This document shows, in pieces, positions 24,968-33,913 of a DNA stretch of 38,895 bases. The position numbers and the translations under genes are program-made. The stretch's first letter is position 1. Each line of letters begins with the position of its first letter. The DNA lies in NCBI GenBank assembly GCA_028823415.1, contig JAPKBL010000042.1, positions 1 through 38,895 on the forward strand, written 5' to 3'. The stretch is from Mariniblastus sp. (GTDB taxonomy: Bacteria > Planctomycetota > Planctomycetia > Pirellulales > Pirellulaceae). Below the pieces are notes generated by a model that saw only the letters and a list, made by a program, of their open reading frames with translations, had not been told where the DNA came from and did not search any database.

Positions 24968-25708
24968 TTATTGCTGCAAATCTGCGACGGCTCTTTTTAA
25001 TTCTTCCACTTCTACCCGCAACTGAGCTAATTCCTGATGCATTGTATCCCAGTCGCCCTGAGGCGTTTCCGCAGCCGTCCCTCTTAGCGGGGGAGTGCAA
25101 GGCGGGGATTCGGTGCCCCCAGAATCAAACGTAGAAAATCGAGAATTCAGCCCTTCCAGTTCTTTGGCTGTATACAGACCGTGCGTCACCACTTGGCCAC
25201 GCCCCGAAGGAGTTAATGGAATCACCAACCGCTGTTGAACCAGCGAAGCAATGATTGGTCGAAGCTCTCCTAGATCCACAATTTTTGTCATTCGAGAAGC
25301 CCTGCCTCGCAATTCACCCAGCGTTTGTTCGCCGCGAAGCAGCAGTTCCGCCATCACAGCGAGTTCGACCGGCGTCACACCCATCCATTCGTAAAGCTGA
25401 TGTTTGAACTTGGGCACCCGCCCTCCGGAATGCACTTCGACCACCGCCCCGAGTTGACGCAAGTCGTAGAGCGCCTGCTCTACCTGATCCTCCCGAAGAT
25501 CAAGCTGGGGGCTCCGATTACTTTTTTGGTTCGACGCGGTTTTGATGCCGTTTAACGTCATCGGATAGATGTCGGGAGTCGTTTTTGACTTTTCCACCAG
25601 AACACCGGCAACACGCCGCTGCATAAGCTCCAAAGCACACCAACGTGCCGATGCAACCGATTCTTCATCCGTCTCGTAGGATTTTGATGCTTCGTCGCTA
25701 GAACTCAT
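24968..25708 (-). CDS. YceH-family (DUF480) winged-helix protein
   Basis: About 246 residues. The signature GVLVEKSKTTPDIYPMTLN (about 34-52) followed by NQKSNRSP is diagnostic of the YceH/DUF480 family, which folds as two winged-helix domains (about 25-105 and 110-190). The second domain includes VTPVELAVMAELLLRGEQTLGELRGR. A Pro/Ser-rich linker leads to a C-terminal coiled coil (LAQLRVEVEELKRAVADLQQ). It is cytoplasmic. Its biological role is not known, though such folds often bind DNA. I chose the ATG at 25708 (MSSSDE); a start at 25738 adds ten residues without support. It stands alone. Confidence 0.93.
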   Translation of the reverse strand: MSSSDEASKSYETDEESVASARWCALELMQRRVAGVLVEKSKTTPDIYPMTLNGIKTASNQKSNRSPQLDLREDQVEQALYDLRQLGAVVEVHSGGRVPKFKHQLYEWMGVTPVELAVMAELLLRGEQTLGELRGRASRMTKIVDLGELRPIIASLVQQRLVIPLTPSGRGQVVTHGLYTAKELEGLNSRFSTFDSGGTESPPCTPPLRGTAAETPQGDWDTMHQELAQLRVEVEELKRAVADLQQ

Positions 25709-26036
25709 GTCGAAATACTCAGTCAAAATAATGATCACTTAACCGCAACCGCCAGTTCATTCCATTTTCTGCGGCACTACTTATTTCCGGATAGCAGTTG
25801 CCCTAAATTATAACCAGATGATTCCTTGGAAGAGAACTCATCATCCATGGAAAACAACAGGGAAATGCCAACGCCTGAGCAGCCGATGGCCCTCGCCGCC
25901 CACCCTTTAACAACCGCTTATTAATTAAACCCGAACCGCGCCCAACTGCCCGCTTGCCACTCCGCATAGCCAAACTCCTCTAGGTTTCTTGGCCGGCGGC
26001 TTGATCTAAACTACCTCCCACTGGCATACTGATTTC
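25709..26036. other. 328-bp divergent intergenic region
   Basis: It separates the YceH-family gene (minus) from lpxK (plus). No gene or hairpin is seen. Short AT-rich blocks at 25790-25815 and 25915-25930 could hold promoters, but no convincing -35/-10 pair is visible. Confidence 0.35.
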
Positions 26037-27143
26037 ATGTTCGATCGTACTCAACTTCTCGAAATCATCAGTGGTCACCGCAGAGGAATCGTCGCTTCCT
26101 TGACGCGAGTCATTTTGGGTTGCCTTACGCCGATCTACCGAACCGGAATTTATTTTCGCAACCGAAAATTCAATCTCGCAACGAAACGAAACGACGACAA
26201 GATCATTCGAAAGGCCGGCATCCCCGTGATTTCCGTCGGTAACATAACCACCGGAGGGACGGGGAAAACACCGATGGTCATCTGGATAGCTAAGCGTCTT
26301 CGATCCTATGGTATTCGCGTCGCACTCGTTAGCCGTGGTTATGGGTCGGTAGCCCGCAACGGAGTCGACGGCCCCAATGACGAGGCACTGGAAATGGAAC
26401 ATCGGCTTCCCGACGTGCCCCATCTCCAAGACCCCGATCGTTACCGGATGACTCAAATTGCGTTGAATGAGCTAGATTTCGAAATTATCGTTCTCGACGA
26501 CGCGTTTCAACACCGCCAACTTGCCCGTGATTTCGATATTGTTTTGATTGACGCGACCGCACCTTTCGGATTCGATCGCCTGTTACCTCGGGGTCTCTTG
26601 CGGGAACCACTCGACGGCCTATCGCGTGCTGACATCCTTGTACTGACGCGGGTCCATTTAATTTCTATCGCCAGCCGCAACGCGATCGTTCAAAAGATCA
26701 GTCGTTACGCACCGGGTATCGCAATCGCGGAAACCCAGACCCGAGCCAGCCATCTCCTGCAATTTGATGGGCAAACAGAAAAAATCTCTAAACTAGATGG
26801 TCGGGCCGTTTTCTTTTTTTGTGGAATCGGCAACCCCGACAACTTCAAGCTCTCTTTGGAAAAACTGAACTGCGACATCGTCGGATCTGCGCTATTTGCC
26901 GACCACTATCACTACCAACGAAACGATCTTGAACACATCAAACATTCTGCAAAATCCTGTGAGGCATCCATGCTTGTTTGCACCCATAAAGACCTGGTGA
27001 AAATCGGAGCCAATCGACTGGGAGGGATTCCCGTTTACGCGGTTATCGTTGAGGTGGAGTTCTTGAGCGGTGAAAAAGAAATGGAAACGCATTTAAAGAA
27101 ACTGGCCAACGTGGAAGACGCGTCGCAACCATCCCCTATTTGA
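26037..27143 (+). CDS. lpxK: Tetraacyldisaccharide 4'-kinase
   Basis: A 368-residue inner-membrane enzyme that phosphorylates the 4' position of the lipid A disaccharide precursor. The Walker A loop reads GNITTGGTGKTPMV (68-81, K77), followed by the LpxK-specific ALVSRGYGS (about 95-103), DDAFQHRQLARDFDIVLIDA (about 154-173) and LPRGLLREP (about 184-192). The C terminus has FFCGIGNPDNF and the DHY(H)Y motif. An N-terminal hydrophobic helix (IVASLTRVILGCLTPIY) anchors it. Its presence means lipopolysaccharide synthesis and a diderm outer membrane. Its stop overlaps that of the convergent 1390-residue gene by 8 bp. Confidence 0.95.
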   Translation: MFDRTQLLEIISGHRRGIVASLTRVILGCLTPIYRTGIYFRNRKFNLATKRNDDKIIRKAGIPVISVGNITTGGTGKTPMVIWIAKRLRSYGIRVALVSRGYGSVARNGVDGPNDEALEMEHRLPDVPHLQDPDRYRMTQIALNELDFEIIVLDDAFQHRQLARDFDIVLIDATAPFGFDRLLPRGLLREPLDGLSRADILVLTRVHLISIASRNAIVQKISRYAPGIAIAETQTRASHLLQFDGQTEKISKLDGRAVFFFCGIGNPDNFKLSLEKLNCDIVGSALFADHYHYQRNDLEHIKHSAKSCEASMLVCTHKDLVKIGANRLGGIPVYAVIVEVEFLSGEKEMETHLKKLANVEDASQPSPI

Positions 27144-30100
27144 CCGGGGACTTTCGCTGAGGAACTAAATTTCTGATTCGGCGGAACATCGGCACCTTGG
27201 GTTCCTCGATTTCTTGAATTTCATCGGACCCCTCTTGCCTGCCTCTAGTTTCTGATCGCTTGGTTCTCACAGAACCCGTGCCGTCCTTGACTGCTTGACC
27301 GGAAGGCTCAGAAGGAATTTCCTGCAAGGCAATAAACCGATCGAGAAACTGAGGCCAATAGCTAGTCAGCAACTGCCGGCATCGCTCGTAACCGATCGGA
27401 TCGGAAAGCAGTGGCGCTGTACTCGCCAGCATTTGGGTCATAGCTTTCACATCGTTCTCATCAAACCATCGATCGAACACCTCGACGTTATCGATGCTCA
27501 CTTGCCCTGGCCCCATTAAGTCAAATCCAATGCGGACATCTGTCAGACCCTCGGAAGGAAGATCGTCAAAATGAACAGCAAACCGCTTCCATCGCGATTC
27601 GATCTGATTTGCTTTTGGATCGGGAGACAGGCTTCCAACAGAGCCAAATCGGTAATAACTCACACCCTCGGACTGCCCATCCAGTGCTAAGCGTAACGGT
27701 GGCTGTCGAGCTGGATCTTCGGTTTTAAGCCAAACAGAAATAGACACCCTGCCAGTTTCAGTGACCTCAAACTTGTTACTCCGAACCCACACTGTCAAGT
27801 CGTCGCCTCCCGTGAGGCGAAGCGAAGCAACCCCTTGAGTCACACTACGATCGGAACTCTCGGGATGATTGATTAGCTCCACATACCCCTTTGACCGCGG
27901 TATGGTGCTCCAACCAATAAAATTAGATTGCCCATCAAACTCAAAGCCATTGTTTTCGAGGACGCCAAGAGGCTGTGGGTTCGCCGACTTAGTCAATTTT
28001 GATTTAAGGGTAAATACATGTCGTTGCAGGGCATTGTCCGCCGCTTCCGGTAAGGCAAAATCAAAATCGGTGACTTTTGCTCCCGATGCCATTTTCCCTC
28101 CAAGTAGACCGTAGGCTGGAATCTCAAAAGTAACCTGACTATTAAGATCTTCGATTCCTGCTTCCGAATTGTCGGTCGATTTATCTGCGGCGGCGGAGTT
28201 TGGCGGTGTGGAGGCCGGGGGGACCCTCACGACGTCGAAGCGAGAATCGGAAAATGACTCAATTTTTTCGACCGGCGAGGTTTTACCATTTAATGAAAGT
28301 CGAACGCGATTAGGCCACGGTGATGCATTGGCAACATAAAAATAGGTTTCGTTCTCGAATTCTAATTGCCTGACTGCGAGATGTCCCAGTTCAGGCTTGG
28401 GGAAACGTTCCGACAAGACATCTTTAAACGGTACATCGGGTAATCGTGCGAACACTGTGATCAGCTCTTGCAATTCCGACTCTTGGCCAAACGTGAGTGT
28501 CACCCCGCCATCGACGAGCATGCGTGAATCACGATTCTTGATGCTTTGCAGAAACCGTTGCCGGCTCAGCCCATTCCCTTGGCTCATCGGCTGCAGGCGC
28601 ATCAACGGCGATTGTTGCTCGCCGAAGGGAACCTGTTCCTCGAGTTGAGCGAAATGTGCCCACGTTGAACGATTCGTAAAGATATCACCCGAATAATTCA
28701 GATTTGAAAAAAACTGTTTTGCTTGATTAGAATTTTCGACATTAGAATCCACCCGCTGCGATGCCAACGATTGCCCCGGGGCAACACGATGCGGCTTGAG
28801 CAAAATTAGCTCGCCCTGATTTTCTTGCGATGCAGCAACCGAGCTGAGCTGATCATCAAAGCCCATGAAGAGCATGATTTTTTTAAAATCAGGATTAACA
28901 TGCAAGCTGGGAGAGAACGCCGAAGCTGTTTCGTCATTCCGATACAAGTCTACCGGCGCCAAATATAACTTACCCGTTGGTTTCGCGCGTCGCACCTCAT
29001 CGGCCAAATCTTGATACCAATGTCGCATTTGTGCCGCCCGCCACTGAATCCACTGGTCGCGATGCGTACCGAGTAAAATTCCTTGAATTTCTGACCAATC
29101 CTTGGGAACACCACTTAGATCAGCCTGCGCTTGAATGAACCTCTGGATCGTTAGCGAATCGTACCCCCAATGCCGACCAGGCAATAATGTATACGTGTCA
29201 GGACGACAAATAATACTGACTCCCTCAAATGCCTGGTAAGATCGATAGCGATTCGAAAGTTCTGAAACAATCCGGCGAACGGATCGTTGAACCAAAGGAT
29301 TGAGCGGATTGTAAATCGGGAGGCGATTATTGGATTTTGTAAACTCTCGCCTTTTGCCATTCAAATCGTACATATCAAAATCGGAATCGGTGCCATCTCG
29401 GCGGCGCCCCGTCTCCACTTCCGGCAACGGCCCCGATAACGCCAGCGTGGGCACTAAGACTAACCCCTCGCGTTCGAACATCCGAAACAACATTTCCAGA
29501 ACGTCTTTTCGAATCGGATCCTGCCCGTTGGTGAAAAAGACACCGGTGTCGTGTTTGGGGGAAGGCAGCAAGAGCTCGCTCGGATAAATCGAACTTCCGT
29601 CCGAAGCGACAGTGACAAATGCCCCACCGTAACCATTGGCTTTCAAATACTCGATGAACCTCGTGGCACCCTCATGAAAAACTTGCCAATCATCGAGAGG
29701 CTCACTCACTAACGGGTCAATTTTCTCCGACACGCCAAAGTTCTCGGAAAATAATGGCATCTCATAAAAAGCCATCACTTTACGATTCGCCTTTTTCGGG
29801 GGCAGCGGATTGCCATTGGACGGCAAACGATCCGGACCGGCCTTGATTTCCACGGTACCGATGACTGCTTTGTCAGTCTGATGGCGATTCGCAATTAAGA
29901 GGTACGGCGAGCTCGTCTCCGGCCATACCGTTAAACTCAAACGTCGACTTTGGATTCCGTTTTTTGAACGAGGCATCAACGATTTTTCAATATGCACTCC
30001 AGAATCGAAACCGTAGTTTGGGACTTGCCCATTGGCATCGGGCTGTAAAAAACTAACACCAATGGCAGTCTCTTCCTCCGCCATGTATTCAATCTCAATG

Positions 30101-31308
30101 ATGTGAGGCTGCCCCAGTTCACCCACGGTTACCGGAATCGCCTGCCAGCCTCCGGGGGCAAGCTCTCCCATCTCGCGGCCCTTCACTTGTACCGGAGTGT
30201 AGCGATTATTGCCAAAGATTTTTGGATGTTTTAAGTTTGCAAGTTGCGCGAGCTGGCTCCAAGGCGAACTTGCTTCCGCCTTTCCCAAAAGGTCCGTCGA
30301 GTAAATAGACTCCCAGGCTTTCTGATTCGACTTCGCAGATTCACTGGACAAAACCAACACCTGTATCGAGCGACTGACAGGCGGTTTTCTTGAGCTAAAG
30401 GAAGCCTGATAACGCTGCTGCTCCAGTTCAATCTCAATATTGTAGACACCCTCTTTTAACGGCAGCGCAACTTTCACCGGTTGAGGAGGAGCCGATCCAA
30501 TGGAATTCGTCTGATACGAAAGCGATTTTGAAACCAATGATCGACCACCGCCAATACCGGCCGGATTGGCAGATACCATTTTGATTCTGCAGGTAACACC
30601 TCGACTTAAGAACGGAGTCCGATTGGGAGCGATCGAAAATTCAAATTTCTCCTCGGAAGCGAAAACCAAATGTTGACGGGAAAAGCTGACGCCAAGTTCG
30701 TCTCCGGGAACTCTCGCTATCGAGCAACGGTTGCCAATCGAGTCAATCTCTCCGGCGATCACTCCACTCAAAAGCTGCTTAAGCGAGAGCGTCTGCTCAT
30801 ACCGAGATGCCGGTTGTTCAACCGAACTTAAGTCCAAAATAACACGTGTCTCGCTGGTGCCCGTCAATGTTACATCGAAGCCGCCGTAAGTTGTTTTTGA
30901 CCATTGATGCACATTCAATACGTTGCCGGATTTTTCAATGGTTGCGTTTGCCTCCGCTTCAAGACCCAATGGCGTTGGGTCAGAAAGTTCTCCATTAACC
31001 ACCGTGACCGTCCCGGCCCACGTTTGCGGCAACCCTCCACCCCATGAGATTCGAAAACGCAAGTTTTGGTTCTCAGCAAGACCTGACTCAACTTCCGAAT
31101 CGAATCGAACAACGTTGGCATTGGGGAGAAGTTTGGCGGGCGATTTCAAAGCCAAAGTTGACGGTTGAACCGAATCACGATTCTGCATCATTGCGAGAGC
31201 AGGCCGCGGCATAAGTGCCCAGAAAAGCGCAGCAGAAAACATCAGCACGAACAGACATTTTGCCGTGATTATCGAAACAACGAATTTCGGACTTCCGTGT
31301 CCGGTCAT
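27136..31308 (-). CDS. Giant secreted protein with GHL10-like barrel and C-terminal jelly-roll
   Basis: A 1390-residue exported protein with a signal peptide cut near ALA/MM (residue 40). The first 500 residues are beta-rich and unfamiliar. Residues of about 520-870 look like a hypothetical glycoside hydrolase (GHL10/DUF187-type) TIM barrel: FIEYLKANGYGGAFVTV, LFRMFEREGLVLVPTLAL, VQRSVRRIVSELSNRY and KLYLAPVDLYRN resemble its barrel strands. Residues of about 1160-1300 (NGFEFDGQSNFIGW... SIDNVEVFDRW) fit a carbohydrate-binding jelly-roll. A basic tail (RRIRNLVPQRKSP) ends it. The likely role is binding or cleavage of a polysaccharide at the cell surface. Barrel and jelly-roll calls are by pattern; catalytic acids are not identified. 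Confidence 0.75.
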   Translation of the reverse strand: MTGHGSPKFVVSIITAKCLFVLMFSAALFWALMPRPALAMMQNRDSVQPSTLALKSPAKLLPNANVVRFDSEVESGLAENQNLRFRISWGGGLPQTWAGTVTVVNGELSDPTPLGLEAEANATIEKSGNVLNVHQWSKTTYGGFDVTLTGTSETRVILDLSSVEQPASRYEQTLSLKQLLSGVIAGEIDSIGNRCSIARVPGDELGVSFSRQHLVFASEEKFEFSIAPNRTPFLSRGVTCRIKMVSANPAGIGGGRSLVSKSLSYQTNSIGSAPPQPVKVALPLKEGVYNIEIELEQQRYQASFSSRKPPVSRSIQVLVLSSESAKSNQKAWESIYSTDLLGKAEASSPWSQLAQLANLKHPKIFGNNRYTPVQVKGREMGELAPGGWQAIPVTVGELGQPHIIEIEYMAEEETAIGVSFLQPDANGQVPNYGFDSGVHIEKSLMPRSKNGIQSRRLSLTVWPETSSPYLLIANRHQTDKAVIGTVEIKAGPDRLPSNGNPLPPKKANRKVMAFYEMPLFSENFGVSEKIDPLVSEPLDDWQVFHEGATRFIEYLKANGYGGAFVTVASDGSSIYPSELLLPSPKHDTGVFFTNGQDPIRKDVLEMLFRMFEREGLVLVPTLALSGPLPEVETGRRRDGTDSDFDMYDLNGKRREFTKSNNRLPIYNPLNPLVQRSVRRIVSELSNRYRSYQAFEGVSIICRPDTYTLLPGRHWGYDSLTIQRFIQAQADLSGVPKDWSEIQGILLGTHRDQWIQWRAAQMRHWYQDLADEVRRAKPTGKLYLAPVDLYRNDETASAFSPSLHVNPDFKKIMLFMGFDDQLSSVAASQENQGELILLKPHRVAPGQSLASQRVDSNVENSNQAKQFFSNLNYSGDIFTNRSTWAHFAQLEEQVPFGEQQSPLMRLQPMSQGNGLSRQRFLQSIKNRDSRMLVDGGVTLTFGQESELQELITVFARLPDVPFKDVLSERFPKPELGHLAVRQLEFENETYFYVANASPWPNRVRLSLNGKTSPVEKIESFSDSRFDVVRVPPASTPPNSAAADKSTDNSEAGIEDLNSQVTFEIPAYGLLGGKMASGAKVTDFDFALPEAADNALQRHVFTLKSKLTKSANPQPLGVLENNGFEFDGQSNFIGWSTIPRSKGYVELINHPESSDRSVTQGVASLRLTGGDDLTVWVRSNKFEVTETGRVSISVWLKTEDPARQPPLRLALDGQSEGVSYYRFGSVGSLSPDPKANQIESRWKRFAVHFDDLPSEGLTDVRIGFDLMGPGQVSIDNVEVFDRWFDENDVKAMTQMLASTAPLLSDPIGYERCRQLLTSYWPQFLDRFIALQEIPSEPSGQAVKDGTGSVRTKRSETRGRQEGSDEIQEIEEPKVPMFRRIRNLVPQRKSPVK

Positions 31309-31552
31309 TCGATTGGCCTAAGTTAAAAAACAACAGAGTTGGTTTCGAAAAGCCAACGACTTTTCGATGTTCTTCACGTCCGCGAACTTTACCAATCCAC
31401 GTAATGGTCATCTAGCCCAACCGAATCAATGCTTGCTAGCAGGTATCTAAATCGTTCTTAGATGGGAATGAATTTGACCCCTGAGCCATGAACACCCTGC
31501 AACCTCACTCGACATTCGCTTCCTCGAAGCCAGATGAGGGACGGCTTGAGTC

Positions 31553-32767
31553 TTACTCCAGGCGATCCGCTAGCTCCCGGGAAAGTTCAAATCCTTCTGG
31601 CCAGACGATCGTCCCCGACTCAGTCAGATTTTTCATCACACTTTCCATGGACGCGACAATTGATGGACAGCGGCGACTTACGTCATTTATTTCCCATCGA
31701 TCATCCGGCTTCACGTAGAGCGAATTTCGATCACCGTCGATAATTAACTTCCAGGCGTGTGTTTGCATTGCGTTAACATCACCCGATTTTGTCCATGCAA
31801 TTTCTTTATTCTTCTCTGGAAGTCGAAACGCTAAATTCTTGAGCGATTGCTGCATGGGTTCATCTCCAGCAAACCAATCCTGCAATAATTGCGAGACGAA
31901 TCCGGGTTGCACGAGCGCACCGCAACGAAGGCTTCGTAAACTGTTATAGCATTGGCGATCAGGAACACGAATCATCATGGGGACATGAAGGGTTTCCCCA
32001 TGGCACTGCTCAAAATAATTAGAAGAATCACCACCTACTATTCCATGCTCACCCAGCGGGTAGCCTCGTGGAGATAGTAGACACAACACAGTCGATTTAC
32101 CTAAGTCCGTCTCCATTAAGTCGAGGACAACCCCCAGGAAATCATCGATCAGTGTTACCTGCGCAGCGCAGATCTGCTGGTAGCTTAACAATTGATCGGG
32201 GTCATCATTCTCTGCATCAAACCAACCCGAAGGTGGTCCGCACCAATGGGGTGGCTCCGGATCCTCTGAATCTGCCAATTGAGTTCGTAATTTAAGTGGT
32301 GCGTCCCAAGCTCCAGAAAGTCCTCGTGAATGAAGCCACAAACAAGAGCCTTCCTCAAGCGAAGAAATAGCTTGCGTTGCCTGTGCAAAAAAATGAGCGA
32401 GTTCGGTCTGCTCAATACAATCAGCTGGGCGGTCATTGCTTAATTTTTCGAACGGCAAAATCCTGTCAAAATATTTTGCTGAAGCATGAGTCGATAACTC
32501 CGGAGCATCACTCAGCATGACCGGTGAATATCCTGCCTCGCCAATTTGCGCTAGCCAATTCTTCTCCCCTGAGCCGCCCCAGAATTGATCGTAGGCATCC
32601 ATCAAATGAGGGGACGAAGCAATGGCTTGATCAAATAATAAACTTTGGGCAGCAAGGCGATTGAAATTGGGTGTCTCAAATAAAGTACTTCCATAGGCAC
32701 CAAGTAAATCAGCGCCCAGCCGGTCGATTACCAGAACAACCGCATTTCGAATTTCAGATCGGCTCAT
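31553..32767 (-). CDS. Sulfatase-fold protein with active-site residues replaced
   Basis: A 404-residue protein with the alkaline phosphatase/sulfatase outline: VVLVIDRLGADLLGAYG (10-26), TPNFNRLAAQSLLFDQA (32-48) and LGEHG late in the chain. In active sulfatases the second Asp of the opening pair and the CxPSR formylglycine site follow. Here the opening pair is D15-R16, and the segment aligned to the CxPSR site is S-S-P-H-L-M-D-A-Y (51-59), with Leu at the Cys and Tyr at the Arg. The usual SDHG metal site reads SPRG. It is likely a pseudoenzyme, perhaps binding or structural. No signal peptide, so cytoplasmic. The ATG at 32767 is chosen over TTG 32773. Confidence 0.82.
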   Translation of the reverse strand: MSRSEIRNAVVLVIDRLGADLLGAYGSTLFETPNFNRLAAQSLLFDQAIASSPHLMDAYDQFWGGSGEKNWLAQIGEAGYSPVMLSDAPELSTHASAKYFDRILPFEKLSNDRPADCIEQTELAHFFAQATQAISSLEEGSCLWLHSRGLSGAWDAPLKLRTQLADSEDPEPPHWCGPPSGWFDAENDDPDQLLSYQQICAAQVTLIDDFLGVVLDLMETDLGKSTVLCLLSPRGYPLGEHGIVGGDSSNYFEQCHGETLHVPMMIRVPDRQCYNSLRSLRCGALVQPGFVSQLLQDWFAGDEPMQQSLKNLAFRLPEKNKEIAWTKSGDVNAMQTHAWKLIIDGDRNSLYVKPDDRWEINDVSRRCPSIVASMESVMKNLTESGTIVWPEGFELSRELADRLE

Positions 32768-32940
32768 AGACAATTCTGGGCGCTAAAGGTGACCGCAAGA
32801 AAAAACAACTTGGGCTTATAGTGAATCATATCCGCTCAATCACAGGCGATTAACAAAGGCTGCTCATTGACGAATTTGTTAAAACCATCATATTGGCATC
32901 TACGTTTTAATCAAACAGCAAGACATGCAGTGAGAATGCC

Positions 32941-33480
32941 GTGTACGATCGACAGCGACTTATTGAATTAGTAAAACAACACGCGCTGCGTTTTGGTGAT
33001 TTTACTTTAGCTTCGGGGAAAAAAGCCAGTTATTATCTAGACTGTCGAAAATTGACTCTCGATAGCGAAGGCGCAAATGTTATTGCCCAGGGCATTCTCG
33101 AATCAATGGGAGACAACCTTCCTGATGCGGTAGGTGGGATGGCGATCGGTGCCGACCCAATCACTGCGGCAGTCATTACCTGCGGGTGGCAAACTGGGAA
33201 ACCGTTAAAAGGGTTCATTGTTCGCAAAGAAGCCAAAGCACATGGTACCGGACAACAGGTGGAAGGTCCCGTCGTATCCGGACAGACCGCGGTCATGATG
33301 GAGGATGTGATCACAACCGGGGGAAGCTCGCTTCGCGCCATCGAACACGCGAGGGCGTTTGGATTAAAAGTCGATCGAATCATTGCGATCGTTGACCGTG
33401 GCGAAAACTCCGCGGAAATTTTTGATGCAGTGGGTGTCAATTTCACTTCGTTGCTACACGTCAGGGATCTGGGCGTTTAA
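32941..33480 (+). CDS. pyrE: Orotate phosphoribosyltransferase
   Basis: A 179-residue pyrimidine-synthesis enzyme that joins orotate and PRPP to orotidine 5'-monophosphate. FGDFTLASGKKASYYLDCRKL (18-38) is the orotate/PRPP N-terminal segment, VRKEAKAHGTGQQVEG (94-109) the flexible loop, and AVMMEDVITTGGSS (117-130) the PRPP motif. Length is normal for short OPRTases. The start is GTG at 32941, with GAGAAT-type weak ribosome-binding site upstream. It is divergent from the sulfatase-like gene (about 170 bp apart). No other pyr gene is adjacent. Confidence 0.96.
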   Translation: MYDRQRLIELVKQHALRFGDFTLASGKKASYYLDCRKLTLDSEGANVIAQGILESMGDNLPDAVGGMAIGADPITAAVITCGWQTGKPLKGFIVRKEAKAHGTGQQVEGPVVSGQTAVMMEDVITTGGSSLRAIEHARAFGLKVDRIIAIVDRGENSAEIFDAVGVNFTSLLHVRDLGV

Positions 33481-33913
33481 CGAACTGAACCCTGGCTCCG
33501 CCAAGGCCGCAGAATATTATTGCGTGTTGATCGATGGCCAAGGGCAGTCCTACGGCGACTCGATAACGCAAATATCTCACTTTTGGGGCGTTTCCTTACA
33601 AACCTTGAAGGAATGTCAATCTGTGCCGGTCAGCTAAACCTTTGCGACTGCCTCGACATCAACGGTGCCGCAGGAATTACCGATCTGGCAAAGACCTCCG
33701 AAGATTAGGATTGCTCCGCCTAGTTTTCCGATTTTTGCAAGTTTATCGATAAGTCGGGTTGGCATACTTCCAACGGTTAGACGATGTCACCACGGGGAAG
33801 TCTACTCTCTGGAATTTGGCTCGAGCATTTTAGAAGATCTTCAAAAATGCCTTCGCACAAAATCTTTCCTTTAGCCACGGGTGCTGGCGAGTAGAAAAAT
33901 ACTAGGAGAATCG
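33481..33913. other. 433-bp intergenic region between pyrE and the barrel gene
   Basis: It holds one plausible tiny gene on the minus strand (33634-33765). Nothing else is identifiable; no strong terminator follows pyrE. Confidence 0.5.
33634..33765 (-). CDS. Possible 43-residue protein with a hydrophobic helix
   Basis: The frame reads MPTRLIDKLAKIGKLGGAILI, then FGGLCQIGNSCG and an acidic end. An amphipathic basic start, a glycine-rich hydrophobic helix and two Cys resemble the very small signal/lipoprotein-like proteins found in planctomycetes, but I cannot name a family. GGAAG lies just 1 nt before the ATG, too close for a good ribosome-binding site. It could be a chance frame. Confidence 0.35.
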   Translation of the reverse strand: MPTRLIDKLAKIGKLGGAILIFGGLCQIGNSCGTVDVEAVAKV

